Below are positions 51,107 to 59,728 of a DNA stretch of 64,000 bases, one piece after another (position 1 is the stretch's first letter; every line of letters starts with the position of its first letter). A program made the translations under genes and the position numbers. Source of the stretch: Tenacibaculum holothuriorum (GTDB lineage: Bacteria; Bacteroidota; Bacteroidia; Flavobacteriales; Flavobacteriaceae); NCBI RefSeq assembly GCF_002120225.1, contig NZ_LAPZ01000002.1, forward strand, positions 372,001 to 436,000. Direction: 5' to 3'. Under the pieces are notes generated by a model. The model was given only the letters and a program-made list of their open reading frames with translations. It was not told the origin of the DNA and searched no databases.

Positions 51107-51505
51107 TTACTCTTCAACTAAAACTATCTTTTCTTCAAAAATATCTTTTCCGTCACTGTCTTTTCCTTTCCAAAATTTAAAAATATAATCTTCTTTTTGG
51201 CTTACTTTAACTGGAAATTTTAATTCTCTTTCTACACTAATTTCTTGACAGGTTTCTTCTAATTTTTCAAGCGTTCTAATAGCAACTATTCTTGTTGTAT
51301 CTCTATACTCGTAATACAAACTATGAAAACTAAAACAAGTGTTAGGTAATGTGTATTTAACCTTAATTGTATCTACTTCTCCAAATTTAAAACTTTGTGG
51401 AGTTTCAGATTCTTGAATGGGTAGTAGTTTGTATCTGTAATCTGGATCATCTATACTACATGAAACATACAAAATTATTAAAAATACTAGTATTGTTTTT
51501 TTCAT
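51107..51505 (-). CDS. Small lipoprotein downstream of the second ECF module
   Basis: A 132-residue lipoprotein (signal ending V-S-C, then S-I-D-D-P-D-Y). The mature domain is beta-rich with two cysteines that may pair (N-T-C-F and E-T-C-Q). It lies 10 bases after the anti-sigma/beta-barrel gene, so it is part of the sigma operon. No family recognised. Confidence 0.73.
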   Translation of the reverse strand: MKKTILVFLIILYVSCSIDDPDYRYKLLPIQESETPQSFKFGEVDTIKVKYTLPNTCFSFHSLYYEYRDTTRIVAIRTLEKLEETCQEISVERELKFPVKVSQKEDYIFKFWKGKDSDGKDIFEEKIVLVEE

Positions 51506-51515
51506 TTTTTATTAT

Positions 51516-52850
51516 TTAAAATTTATATGATAAGCCGCTGTAAACCCCAATAGTATAAGGCCTGAATCCATTTGCAGAATTAGAAAATGTATTCATTTGT
51601 ACTTTGAATATTGGGCTTATATTTAAGTTGAAATTTTTATTCAATGAGTAATTAAAATCTAATCCGAAGTTTCCACTAAAATTCACAGAATTTAAATTCG
51701 TTGCTTTTCCAACATTTCTAGTTGTATTTGAAGATTCTAGAGATAAGTTATTTTTATTTAAAAATAGCGTACTAAAACCAGAAATTAATCTCGTATTAAA
51801 CTTTTCGTTTTGCAATACAGTGTATTTAACTTCTATAGGAACCTCTATATACCCATAAGTTTGCTGCAATGTAGCGTTATGAGATACAATATTAGCTCCA
51901 GATAAAACCACTGCATCACTAAGTGTTTCATTGTTAGATATGAGAAAAGAAACGTCTGAACTATAATTCACATTATTTAAATCACTACCAGTAACATTAG
52001 AAACCACTGCTAAATTATTGGCTGAAAAATCGACATTTTGTTGATAAATCCCTGTTTGCAAAGACCATTTATCATTCAACTTATAATCGACTTTAACACC
52101 AAAAGAAACCGAATTATTTCCTGATGTATTAGCCGCTAAACTTTGGTCTAAAGGAGATGCATTTGAAAAAGAATTTGCATTTAATACTCCAACAGTTGGT
52201 GTAACTGTCCATTTCTTCTTCTTATTATTAGTTACAACAACTTGAGTACTATCCAATTTTTTAAGTTCTGCGATAAAATCTTTTTTCTTATTTGTACTTA
52301 AAACAGTATTGTTTTTAGCAATTACAGTTTTGATATCTTTTTTTTCTAATTCTTTAGAAAAAATCTTTTCCATAGCGTTTTTTTGATCAGATAAAAACCC
52401 TTCACTTTTATCCTCTCTTTTTTCTTTTGGTTTTTGAGTAGCAATCTTTTTTTCAATCAAACCTGAACTAATTCTCTTTCTATCTTTTTCTGATTTATTC
52501 TTTTTATTTACTTCTTTTTTGGTTTCATTTAGTACAATTTCTGTTTGGATTGAATCTTCAACTTTTATTGGATTTTCTAATACTTTAATATCAGTTTTTA
52601 GCTCTTCAATTACTACTGGATTTTCTTCAAAAACTTCATCGTTTTTAATATTAGATTTATTGAATAATAAAATTCCAATAAGTAATGAAGCCGCAATACC
52701 TGATGCAAACCACCAAATAGGCAACACTCTTCTTTTCTTCTTTTTTTGAAGCTTATTTTCAATAGCATTCCACACCTCTAGACTCGGAGCTGCTTCAAAG
52801 TTTTTAAACTTTTCTTGAAACAATCTTTCTATGTCTTTTCTTTCTTCCAT
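51516..52850 (-). CDS. Anti-sigma-type membrane protein fused to an outer-membrane beta-barrel domain
   Basis: A 444-residue protein. The N-terminus (M-E-E-R-K-D-I-E-R-L-F-Q-E-K-F) and A-P-S-L-E-V-W-N-A-I-E-N-K-L are typical of flavobacterial sigma-associated proteins, followed by a transmembrane helix at about residues 46-64. A long, lysine-rich spacer (about 70-215) precedes a C-terminal domain of about 220 residues with regular strands and a final aromatic F (L-S-Y-K-F), like PorT-family or OmpW-like small beta-barrels. A chain that spans from inner to outer membrane could link envelope state to the sigma factor. It abuts the sigma gene with no gap. Confidence 0.85.
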   Translation of the reverse strand: MEERKDIERLFQEKFKNFEAAPSLEVWNAIENKLQKKKKRRVLPIWWFASGIAASLLIGILLFNKSNIKNDEVFEENPVVIEELKTDIKVLENPIKVEDSIQTEIVLNETKKEVNKKNKSEKDRKRISSGLIEKKIATQKPKEKREDKSEGFLSDQKNAMEKIFSKELEKKDIKTVIAKNNTVLSTNKKKDFIAELKKLDSTQVVVTNNKKKKWTVTPTVGVLNANSFSNASPLDQSLAANTSGNNSVSFGVKVDYKLNDKWSLQTGIYQQNVDFSANNLAVVSNVTGSDLNNVNYSSDVSFLISNNETLSDAVVLSGANIVSHNATLQQTYGYIEVPIEVKYTVLQNEKFNTRLISGFSTLFLNKNNLSLESSNTTRNVGKATNLNSVNFSGNFGLDFNYSLNKNFNLNISPIFKVQMNTFSNSANGFRPYTIGVYSGLSYKF

Positions 52851-53351
52851 TTATGCTTCTTGTTGTAATTGTTTATAAACTTCAATCTTCTCTTTTAAAA
52901 TACTTTTTGCTCTCGATAAATTAGATTTTGATGTTCCTTCTGAAATTGATAACATCGTAGCTATTTCTTTATGAGAATAATTATCTAACACATAAAGGTT
53001 AAAAACCAGTCGATATCTATCGGGTAATTCTTGAATTAACTTCAATAAAAAATCAACTCCGATGGTGTCATCATTTAACTCTAAAATAATTTCCTCCTCT
53101 ACTATTTCTTCTTCTTTTATTATCTGTAAAGTATTGTTCTTTCTATATTTTTGAATTGCTGTATTTATAGTTATTCGCTTCATCCACCCTTCAAAAGAAC
53201 CTTTGAAATTGTACTGATGAATTTTATGATATATCGTTAAAAAACTGTCTTGCAATGTATCTTCTGCGTCTTGTTGATTTTTAGAATATTTTAAACAAAT
53301 ACCAAACAACTTAGAGGCGTATAACTGATATACCTTTGTTTGTGCCTCCAT
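52851..53351 (-). CDS. ECF-type RNA polymerase sigma factor (second)
   Basis: A 166-residue sigma-70 protein. Region 2 has N-Q-Q-D-A-E-D-T-L-Q-D-S-F-L-T-I-Y and F-E-G-W-M-K-R-I; region 4 has L-P-D-R-Y-R-L-V-F-N-L-Y, H-K-E-I-A-T-M-L and T-S-K-S-N-L-S-R-A-K. It is first in an operon with the membrane-spanning beta-barrel protein and two lipoproteins. No clear GAAAC/CGT promoter was seen upstream, unlike the first sigma gene in this window. Confidence 0.94.
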   Translation of the reverse strand: MEAQTKVYQLYASKLFGICLKYSKNQQDAEDTLQDSFLTIYHKIHQYNFKGSFEGWMKRITINTAIQKYRKNNTLQIIKEEEIVEEEIILELNDDTIGVDFLLKLIQELPDRYRLVFNLYVLDNYSHKEIATMLSISEGTSKSNLSRAKSILKEKIEVYKQLQQEA

Positions 53352-53419
53352 GTTATTTTGGCAACATTGCTCTATGAGTTTTTTTAATTCTATAATTAAT
53401 AGTTTTGCTTAAAAATAAT

Positions 53420-54112
53420 TTAATATTTTAAGACTGCCCTACCATTTTCGCAGGTAATATATTTAGGTGTTGGTTGAACATCGCAAGTAGAAATAATTCC
53501 CCATTTTTCATTATACTCTCTTTCTTTTTGTGTGTATAACTCTACTTTTTCTAAAAATTTCTGGGTATTTATTTTATTAGAATATGCTATAAAACCTTTT
53601 GGTCCACCACATGCTTTAGATCCGTAAGCAACAAAACTCCAATCGTTTGAATCATTACAACTAATACTGTTAGCTAATGTTTCTATTTCGTGAAAAAGCT
53701 CCATTAATTCTCTATGATCTTTCTCTTGTTCTGTAAGCTCTCTTTTTACAATAAGCTTTTGTTCTGTTAATGATAAAATCCTCCAATTAAAATTTCCTGG
53801 AAAATCGTTAATAACTATTTTAACTATTGAACTTTCTAATTTCCATTTTCCTTCAGAAGTAAAAAAAGTTAAAGGAGGCGTACCGCAAAAACCTGAAGTT
53901 ATTTGTTTAAAGGTTTCATTTGCTTCAAAACTAATTCCGTATGCTTCCGAAGGTAAATCTTTAACTCTAGTAAACTCAATAGATTCTCCGTTATAAGTTG
54001 CTTCTGACCATTTACCTAATAAAAGGTTTGAATCATCAATAGTAATCTCATCGTTTTTTTGACAAGAAAAAAGCATTAGAAACAAAAATGTAAGTGTAAA
54101 AATATTTTTCAT
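53420..54112 (-). CDS. Lipoprotein with lipocalin-like N-terminal domain
   Basis: A 230-residue lipoprotein (lipobox L-F-S-C). Residues 30-120 have the G-K-W-S-E-A-T-Y-N-G pattern of small lipocalin-like domains common in Bacteroidota, with a G-F-C-G-T-P-P loop. The C-terminal part (from about 130) is distinct: a helical E-L-F-H-E-I-E-T-L stretch, S-C-N-D-S-N-D-W-S-F-V-A-Y-G-S-K-A-C-G-G-P-K-G-F, and a C-end with two more cysteines. The Y-G-S-K-A-C-G-G-P block looks conserved and is seen in other flavobacterial lipoproteins. Function unknown. The preceding lipoprotein gene is 12 bases away. Confidence 0.78.
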   Translation of the reverse strand: MKNIFTLTFLFLMLFSCQKNDEITIDDSNLLLGKWSEATYNGESIEFTRVKDLPSEAYGISFEANETFKQITSGFCGTPPLTFFTSEGKWKLESSIVKIVINDFPGNFNWRILSLTEQKLIVKRELTEQEKDHRELMELFHEIETLANSISCNDSNDWSFVAYGSKACGGPKGFIAYSNKINTQKFLEKVELYTQKEREYNEKWGIISTCDVQPTPKYITCENGRAVLKY

Positions 54113-54124
54113 AATATATTGGCT

Positions 54125-54466
54125 TTAAGGTAAATTAGATGAGGTTTTTTCTTCTTTTGATATAATTCTTATTAAAGTAGTTTCTATAGAAGAGGCATCT
54201 GCCGGTACTGGGTTAATCTCTTTTTCTGAAACTAACAGTTTGTACTCAAAACCCTCTTCATAATCAAACCCTTTTATTTCGTTATAAAAGAACTCCCAAG
54301 AATCATTTTCCTTTTCTTTTATTAAAAAACAACTTAGTTGAGTTATTCCTTGACAACTTCTTTTTTCTGATGCAACAATTATAGTTTTTGAATCACTCTT
54401 TTCAATATCATTTGATGTACAATTCCATAAAATAATACTCATAAATACTAAAATATATCTTTTCAT
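54125..54466 (-). CDS. Small lipoprotein of unknown function
   Basis: A 113-residue protein with a lipoprotein signal ending L-W-N-C. Two cysteines (R-S-C-Q-G and L-S-C-F-L) are close together in the mature part, which is a small beta domain ending in a basic tail. It is the first gene of a two-gene unit with the lipocalin-like lipoprotein. No family recognised. Confidence 0.7.
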   Translation of the reverse strand: MKRYILVFMSIILWNCTSNDIEKSDSKTIIVASEKRSCQGITQLSCFLIKEKENDSWEFFYNEIKGFDYEEGFEYKLLVSEKEINPVPADASSIETTLIRIISKEEKTSSNLP

Positions 54467-54542
54467 ATTTTCTTTGGTTTTATAAGTAGATGTATAAAAA
54501 TTAAAAAGGTTGCGTTAAATACTCTTATTTTTGTAAAACCTT

Positions 54543-55517
54543 ATGAAAAAACAAGTTTTTAACATCCAAAACGAAGAGCAGTTTACCAATACTGCATTAG
54601 CGGTTTTTAAACACCAATTCAACAACAACCGAGTATATCGTTCGTTTTGTGATTTGTTATATGTGCATCCTTCTGATGTAACTTCAATTGAACAAATTCC
54701 GTTTTTACCTATTCAGTTTTTTAAAACAAAAGAAGTCTTGTCTTCTAAAGAAATAGTTCAAGAAACTTTTACCAGTTCAGGTACTACGGGAAGTGCTACC
54801 AGTAAACATTTTGTGACGGATCTTTCTTGGTATGAAGAAAGTTATTTAAAAGGATTCGAGCATTTCTATGGAAATATTGAAGAGTATGTAGTGCTTGCAT
54901 TATTACCTAATTATTTAGAACGAAAAGGATCATCGTTAATTTATATGGTGAACGATTTAATAAAACGTTCTAAACAACCTGAAAGCGGATTTTATCTTAA
55001 GAATTTAAACGAATTAGCTGAAACATTACTTACGTTAGATTCTCAAGGAAAAAAAGTGTTATTAATTGGAGTTTCTTTTGCTTTGTTAGATTTGGTTGAA
55101 CAGCATAAATTTAATCTATCAAATACCATCATTATGGAAACGGGGGGAATGAAAGGAAGACGAAAAGAACTCATTCGACACGAACTACATAAAATTTTAG
55201 CTAACGGCTTTGGTGTTTCAAAAATTCATTCAGAATATGGAATGACCGAATTATTGAGTCAAGGGTATTCTAAAGGAAATGGAGTTTTTGAATGTCCTCC
55301 TTGGATGAAAATCTTAACTCGAGATACAGAAGATGCATTAACAATTTTACCTAGCCTAAAATCTGGTGGAATTAATGTAATTGACTTGGCTAATTACAAT
55401 TCTTGCTCTTTTATTGCTACACAAGATTTAGGAAAAGTTTATAAGGATAATAGCTTCGAAATTATTGGTCGTTTCGACAATTCTGATATTCGTGGTTGTA
55501 ACCTAATGGTTTTATAA
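54543..55517 (+). CDS. LuxE/PaaK-like acyl-protein synthetase family protein
   Basis: A 324-residue adenylating-enzyme relative. The glycine-rich ATP loop T-S-S-G-T-T-G-S is at about residue 80, followed by M-E-T-G-G-M-K-G-R-R and H-S-E-Y-G-M-T-E-L-L-S-Q-G, the adenylate-forming A5-type motif. These are features of LuxE-type acyl-protein synthetases, which activate a fatty acid and pass it to a cysteine or carrier. No Lux genes are nearby. In flavobacteria this protein is widespread and usually annotated as acyl transferase. Cytosolic; a TATTTTTG element lies just upstream. Confidence 0.87.
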   Translation: MKKQVFNIQNEEQFTNTALAVFKHQFNNNRVYRSFCDLLYVHPSDVTSIEQIPFLPIQFFKTKEVLSSKEIVQETFTSSGTTGSATSKHFVTDLSWYEESYLKGFEHFYGNIEEYVVLALLPNYLERKGSSLIYMVNDLIKRSKQPESGFYLKNLNELAETLLTLDSQGKKVLLIGVSFALLDLVEQHKFNLSNTIIMETGGMKGRRKELIRHELHKILANGFGVSKIHSEYGMTELLSQGYSKGNGVFECPPWMKILTRDTEDALTILPSLKSGGINVIDLANYNSCSFIATQDLGKVYKDNSFEIIGRFDNSDIRGCNLMVL

Positions 55518-55556
55518 AAATCACTTTTTCTATTTTAGGTTAATTTCATTTTTTAC

Positions 55557-55581
55557 AAAACAGACCAACTGGTCGGTTTTG
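55557..55581. promoter_or_regulatory. TetR-type operator palindrome
   Basis: A palindrome with half-sites AAAACxGACCA and TGGTCxGTTTT (one changed base) lies 40 bases before the TetR gene and just upstream of a TATATTTG -7 element (55593-55600), where it would cover the -33 region. AACCGACCAGT/ACTGGTCTGTT-type sites are classic for TetR-family autorepressors. Confidence 0.7.
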
Positions 55582-55619
55582 TTTTTTTTATCTATATTTG
55601 AGGAAATTAACTACAAAAA

Positions 55620-56225
55620 ATGCCTCAAAACGGAAGGGATAAAATAGTGCATGCTGCCTTTAAACTGTTCTTACATAGTGGATATCAAAGAACAAGTTTA
55701 GCAGATATTATTAAAGCTACTGCTCTTTCAAAAGGTGCTATTTACCATCATTTTAAGAGTAAGTACGAAATATATTTAGCTACTTTAGATGAGTTTTTCT
55801 TCAAGCTATACGACAACTTTATTATAGAAGATGAATCGTTAAATCTATTTGATAGAATTAAAAATAGATTTTCATTTTTTGTAGATCTCATTGATTTTAT
55901 TGAAACTGACGACGAAAACAACACCTATCCTATTAGAAGATATTTTTTATTTCAGCTTGAAAGTGAAGAAGATGATACAATAAGAGAACATGTACAATTA
56001 ACACTGCAGCAATTAAAAAATGAAATTAGTGATATTGTAAAACAAGCTATTGAAAATAAAGAGATAACAGTTGAATTGCCAGTTTCAGTAATCGTTCAGC
56101 AAATACTTGCTCTAATTGAAGGAATTGCTATTCATCATTCTACAGTAAAAAATAATGCAAAAGAATTTTTACTTCAAAAATATAATGACGTTGTTATCCC
56201 TTACTTAAACCTAATTACAACATGA
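55620..56225 (+). CDS. TetR/AcrR-family transcriptional repressor
   Basis: A 201-residue regulator. The N-terminal helix-turn-helix is intact: A-A-F-K-L-F-L-H-S-G-Y-Q-R-T-S-L-A-D-I, then S-K-G-A-I-Y-H-H-F-K-S-K, where Y-x-H-F-x-S-K is the TetR hallmark. The C-terminal domain, which would bind a small ligand, is not assignable. It overlaps the sugar-lactone oxidase gene by 4 bases (ATGA) and has a palindromic operator on its own promoter, so it probably represses this whole operon. Confidence 0.95.
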   Translation: MPQNGRDKIVHAAFKLFLHSGYQRTSLADIIKATALSKGAIYHHFKSKYEIYLATLDEFFFKLYDNFIIEDESLNLFDRIKNRFSFFVDLIDFIETDDENNTYPIRRYFLFQLESEEDDTIREHVQLTLQQLKNEISDIVKQAIENKEITVELPVSVIVQQILALIEGIAIHHSTVKNNAKEFLLQKYNDVVIPYLNLITT

Positions 56226-57520
56226 TGCATACACAAAAAAATTGGGCAGAAAATGTACAATGGAATCCTTCAGTAGTTATATATCCATCTTCAGAAACTG
56301 AAATACAACAAGTTATTTTAAAAGCCTTAAATGCTAAAAAGAAAATACGAATTATTGGTACTGGGCATTCATTTACAGCCTTATGCGCTACTAATGAAGT
56401 TTTAGTAAGTTTAGATAACTATCAAGGAATTACCTCGGTAAATAAAGAAAAAAATATTGCTACAGTTAAAGGAGGAACCAAACTACGCTTATTGGGAGAA
56501 TTGCTATTTAGTGAAGGACTAGCTATGGAAAATTTAGGTGATATAGATGTTCAATCTATCGCCGGAACTATAAGTACAGGAACACACGGAACAGGAGTAA
56601 ATTTTGGTACTATAAGTACACAACTTATTGCTTTAAAATTTATTAACGGTAAAGGTGAAATTATTTCATGTTCAAAAACCGAAAATGAATCACTTTTTAA
56701 AGCAGCACAAGTTTCTTTAGGTTGCTTAGGTATAATTACCGAAATAACTATACAGTGTGTTCCTGCTTATAAATTAAAACTACAGAACAAAAAAGAAAAG
56801 CTAAATGATGTTTTAGCTACACTACCACAACGAAACTTAGAAAATAGAAACTTTGAATTTTATTGGATTCCATATACAGATACCGCTTGGACAAAAACAT
56901 CTAACATTGTAGAAAATTCTGAACCCGATAAGGTTAATTTTTTTAATTATTGGACCGAATATGTTTTAGAAAACTATGTGTTTAAAGTTTTTTGCGAATT
57001 GGCTCGCGTATTTCCTTCTCAAAATAAAACAGTTGCTAATATAACTGCAGCTAGTATTAGCAATGTTAAAAAGGTATATCACAGCCATAAAGTATACGCC
57101 ACACAACGAATGGTTAAGTTTACTGAAATGGAATATAATATTCCTACTGAAGCTTACCAAGATGTATTTAAAGACATTACCAAACTTGTAAATTCTAAAA
57201 AATTTAATATTCATTTTCCTATTGAAAGTCGATGGGTAAAAGGTGATGATATCTATATGAGTCCAGCATACGGAAGAGACTCTGCTTATATTGCTTGCCA
57301 TGTTTATAAAGGAAAAGAATATCAGCAATATTTTAAAGCGCTAGAAGAAGTATTTAGAGCTTATGATGGAAGACCACATTGGGGAAAAATGAACACATTA
57401 ACATCTGTTGATGTCGCTGTTATGTATCCAAAATACGAAACCTTTATGGAGCATAGAAAAGAGCAAGATCCTAACAATGTTTTTGTAAACACTTATATTG
57501 AAAAGTTATTAGGAATATAA
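56222..57520 (+). CDS. FAD-linked aldonolactone oxidase family protein (D-arabinono-1,4-lactone oxidase-like)
   Basis: A 432-residue flavoprotein of the VAO/PCMH fold. The FAD-binding part has I-I-G-T-G-H-S-F-T-A-L (the conserved His after the Gly), V-K-G-G-T-K-L and S-T-G-T-H-G-T-G. The C-terminal part ends R-P-H-W-G-K-M-N and D-P-N-N-V-F-V-N, signatures of aldonolactone and alditol oxidases (gulonolactone oxidase, ALO). It has no signal peptide. It is expected to oxidise a sugar lactone or alcohol, probably yielding H2O2. The start is coupled to the TetR stop codon. Substrate not determined. Confidence 0.88.
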   Translation: MMHTQKNWAENVQWNPSVVIYPSSETEIQQVILKALNAKKKIRIIGTGHSFTALCATNEVLVSLDNYQGITSVNKEKNIATVKGGTKLRLLGELLFSEGLAMENLGDIDVQSIAGTISTGTHGTGVNFGTISTQLIALKFINGKGEIISCSKTENESLFKAAQVSLGCLGIITEITIQCVPAYKLKLQNKKEKLNDVLATLPQRNLENRNFEFYWIPYTDTAWTKTSNIVENSEPDKVNFFNYWTEYVLENYVFKVFCELARVFPSQNKTVANITAASISNVKKVYHSHKVYATQRMVKFTEMEYNIPTEAYQDVFKDITKLVNSKKFNIHFPIESRWVKGDDIYMSPAYGRDSAYIACHVYKGKEYQQYFKALEEVFRAYDGRPHWGKMNTLTSVDVAVMYPKYETFMEHRKEQDPNNVFVNTYIEKLLGI

Positions 57521-57531
57521 CTCGTTGATTT

Positions 57532-58710
57532 ATGAACTCTTATTTTAAAAACCTAACTCAAGAACTTAAAAACTACCAAAGAGCTATTCCATGTTTATTG
57601 GTTGATTTAGATATTATAGATAAGAACATTGCTACGTTTTTACAGAACAAAAAATCGTCACATCAATTTAGAATTGTAGTAAAATCATTACCTTCTTTTG
57701 AATTGATAAGCTATCTGATGAAAAAGACAAATACCAATAAATTAATGGTATTTCATCAACCTTTTTTAACTGATTTGGTAGACAAACTAGATGAAAATGT
57801 TGATGTTTTATTAGGAAAGCCCATGCCTATAAAAACAGCTCAGTATTTTTATAAAAACTTACCTCAACAATACAACGAATTCAATTCATACAAGCAAATA
57901 CAGTGGTTAGTTGATACTGAACAACGAATTGAAGAGTACATTAACTTAGCAAAAGAACTCAATCAAAGACTACGATTAAATATTGAAATTGATGTTGGTT
58001 TACATCGAGGAGGTTTTTCAACTTTACAAAACTTAGAAAAAGGATTACAATTGATTGAAAACAATCAAAAATGGGTAACTTTTTCAGGTTTTATGGGTTA
58101 CGATCCTCATGTTGTAAAACTTCCCTCAATAATTCGATCTCAAAAGAACGCATTAAAATTAGCCAACGACTTTTATACAGAATGTAAGAATTTAGTGAGT
58201 AATAAGTTTCCATCACTTTGGGATAAAAACCTAACTTTTAACGGTGCAGGAAGCCCTACATTAAATCTTCATAATTCGGCTGAAAGTCCGATTAATGATA
58301 TTGCTGCTGGTTCGTGTTTTGTAAAACCAACTACGTTTGATGTTCCTTCGTTAAAACAATATCAACCTGCAAGTTTTATAGCAACTCCAGTTTTAAAAAC
58401 TTTTTCGAATACAACTTTACCTGGATTAGAACGATTTAAAAACTGGTTTTCTAAAAAATCGGTTTTTATCTACGGTGGATTTTGGAAAGCCGATTATTAT
58501 TACCCAAAAGGAACAAAACAAAACAGTTTATTTGGTGATTCTACCAATCAAACAATGTTAAACATCCCAAAGAACACTTCCTTAAATGTTGATGATTTTG
58601 TCTTTTTACGACCCCATCAAAGTGAGTTTGTTTTTCTACAATTTGGTGAACTACTTCCAATAAGAAATGGAAAAATTCAAGCTTCATGGAATTTATTAAA
58701 TAACAATTAG
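57532..58710 (+). CDS. Alanine racemase-N / D-threonine aldolase-like PLP protein
   Basis: A 392-residue protein with the fold type III PLP barrel. The cofactor lysine is in V-V-K-S-L-P-S near residue 50, and I-D-V-G-L-H-R-G-G near 155 is a conserved part of the barrel. The C-terminal part resembles DSD1/D-threonine aldolase enzymes, which cleave D-threonine or D-serine-type hydroxy amino acids. The metal-binding H-x-C end of those enzymes is only partly visible (R-P-H-Q-S-E), so the reaction is uncertain. It follows the oxidase by 11 bases in the TetR operon. Confidence 0.82.
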   Translation: MNSYFKNLTQELKNYQRAIPCLLVDLDIIDKNIATFLQNKKSSHQFRIVVKSLPSFELISYLMKKTNTNKLMVFHQPFLTDLVDKLDENVDVLLGKPMPIKTAQYFYKNLPQQYNEFNSYKQIQWLVDTEQRIEEYINLAKELNQRLRLNIEIDVGLHRGGFSTLQNLEKGLQLIENNQKWVTFSGFMGYDPHVVKLPSIIRSQKNALKLANDFYTECKNLVSNKFPSLWDKNLTFNGAGSPTLNLHNSAESPINDIAAGSCFVKPTTFDVPSLKQYQPASFIATPVLKTFSNTTLPGLERFKNWFSKKSVFIYGGFWKADYYYPKGTKQNSLFGDSTNQTMLNIPKNTSLNVDDFVFLRPHQSEFVFLQFGELLPIRNGKIQASWNLLNNN

Positions 58711-58759
58711 TTGTAATTTTCTGATAACTTCATCGACTACAACTAAAATTCTTAAAACG

Positions 58760-59218
58760 ATGAAATATTTTACGCTTCTTTCATTTTTATTTTTTTCAGT
58801 ATTTCTGAACGCACAAAAAACTGATTACAACACTAAAAAAGGATACGTAGCCGAAGGTTACGATGTCGTTTCTTATTTTAACAATACAAAACCTCTTGAA
58901 GGAAAAAAGAAGTTTACCGCCAATTATGATGGTGCAAAATTTAAATTTTCTTCACAAGAAAACTTAAACTTATTTAACGAAAACCCTACAAAATACGTTC
59001 CTCAATACGGTGGTTATTGTGCATATGCTGTTGCCGAAAAGAAAAAGAAAATGTACATAGATGCGGAGGTTTATGAAATTAGAGATGGTAAATTATATCT
59101 GTTTTATAGCTCTTGGATTGGCAGTAAATTAGGAGATTGGCAAGAAGGAGATGTTAAGAAAAGACAAGAAAAAGGAGATAAAAATTGGGAAATCCTAAAA
59201 CACAAAAAAAGCGAATAG
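58760..59218 (+). CDS. YHS-domain exported protein, copy 1
   Basis: A 152-residue protein with a signal peptide ending L-N-A-Q and one YHS domain: G-Y-D-V-V-S-Y-F-N, Y-D-G-A-K-F-K-F-S-S-Q-E-N and Y-V-P-Q-Y-G-G-Y-C-A-Y-A. The Cys in G-G-Y-C is the typical metal-binding position. YHS domains occur in copper- and mercury-handling ATPases; free-standing exported ones are of unclear role and often accompany haem or copper systems. A diverged duplicate follows 4 bases after its stop. Confidence 0.87.
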   Translation: MKYFTLLSFLFFSVFLNAQKTDYNTKKGYVAEGYDVVSYFNNTKPLEGKKKFTANYDGAKFKFSSQENLNLFNENPTKYVPQYGGYCAYAVAEKKKKMYIDAEVYEIRDGKLYLFYSSWIGSKLGDWQEGDVKKRQEKGDKNWEILKHKKSE

Positions 59219-59222
59219 TAAG

Positions 59223-59666
59223 ATGAAACAATTTTTAATAATATTCTTATTAGTATCTACTAGTGTTTTTGCTCAAAAAATAGATTATAACACAAAAAAA
59301 GGAGCTGTTGCAAATGGTTACGATGTAGTTGCTTATTTTAATAATAAAGCTGTAAAAGGAAACAAAAAATTGGCAACAACTTACGATGGTGTTCAGTTTA
59401 GATTTTCTTCACCAGAAAACTTAGAAACCTTTAAAAAGAATCCGACAAAATATGTTCCTCAATATGGCGGATATTGTGCTTATGCTATTGGTTTAAAAGG
59501 TGAAAAAGTATCTATAAATCCTAAAACCTTTGAAATTAGAGATGGTAAATTATATTTGTTTTACAATTCTTGGGGAACCAATACTTTAGATCTCTGGTTA
59601 AAAGAAAATCCCAAAAAACTAAAGCATAAAGCTGATGAAAATTGGCAAAAAATCAAACATAAATAA
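59223..59666 (+). CDS. YHS-domain exported protein, copy 2
   Basis: A 147-residue protein with a signal peptide ending V-F-A-Q, followed directly by the same I/T-D-Y-N-T-K-K-G start as copy 1, and the same G-Y-D-V-V-A-Y-F-N and G-G-Y-C-A-Y-A blocks. The two are clear tandem duplicates that have diverged mostly in the C-terminal third. Four bases separate them, so they are co-transcribed. A terminator follows. Confidence 0.87.
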   Translation: MKQFLIIFLLVSTSVFAQKIDYNTKKGAVANGYDVVAYFNNKAVKGNKKLATTYDGVQFRFSSPENLETFKKNPTKYVPQYGGYCAYAIGLKGEKVSINPKTFEIRDGKLYLFYNSWGTNTLDLWLKENPKKLKHKADENWQKIKHK

Positions 59667-59668
59667 TC

Positions 59669-59697
59669 AAAGCGCTTTCTTTTAAAGCGCTTTTTTA
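59669..59697 (+). terminator. Terminator after the YHS pair
   Basis: AAAGCGCTTT and AAAGCGCTTT are self-complementary and pair with each other across a short loop, followed by T. Confidence 0.85.
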
Positions 59698-59728
59698 ATT
59701 CTTACATTTGTTAGGTAAAAACTAATCT

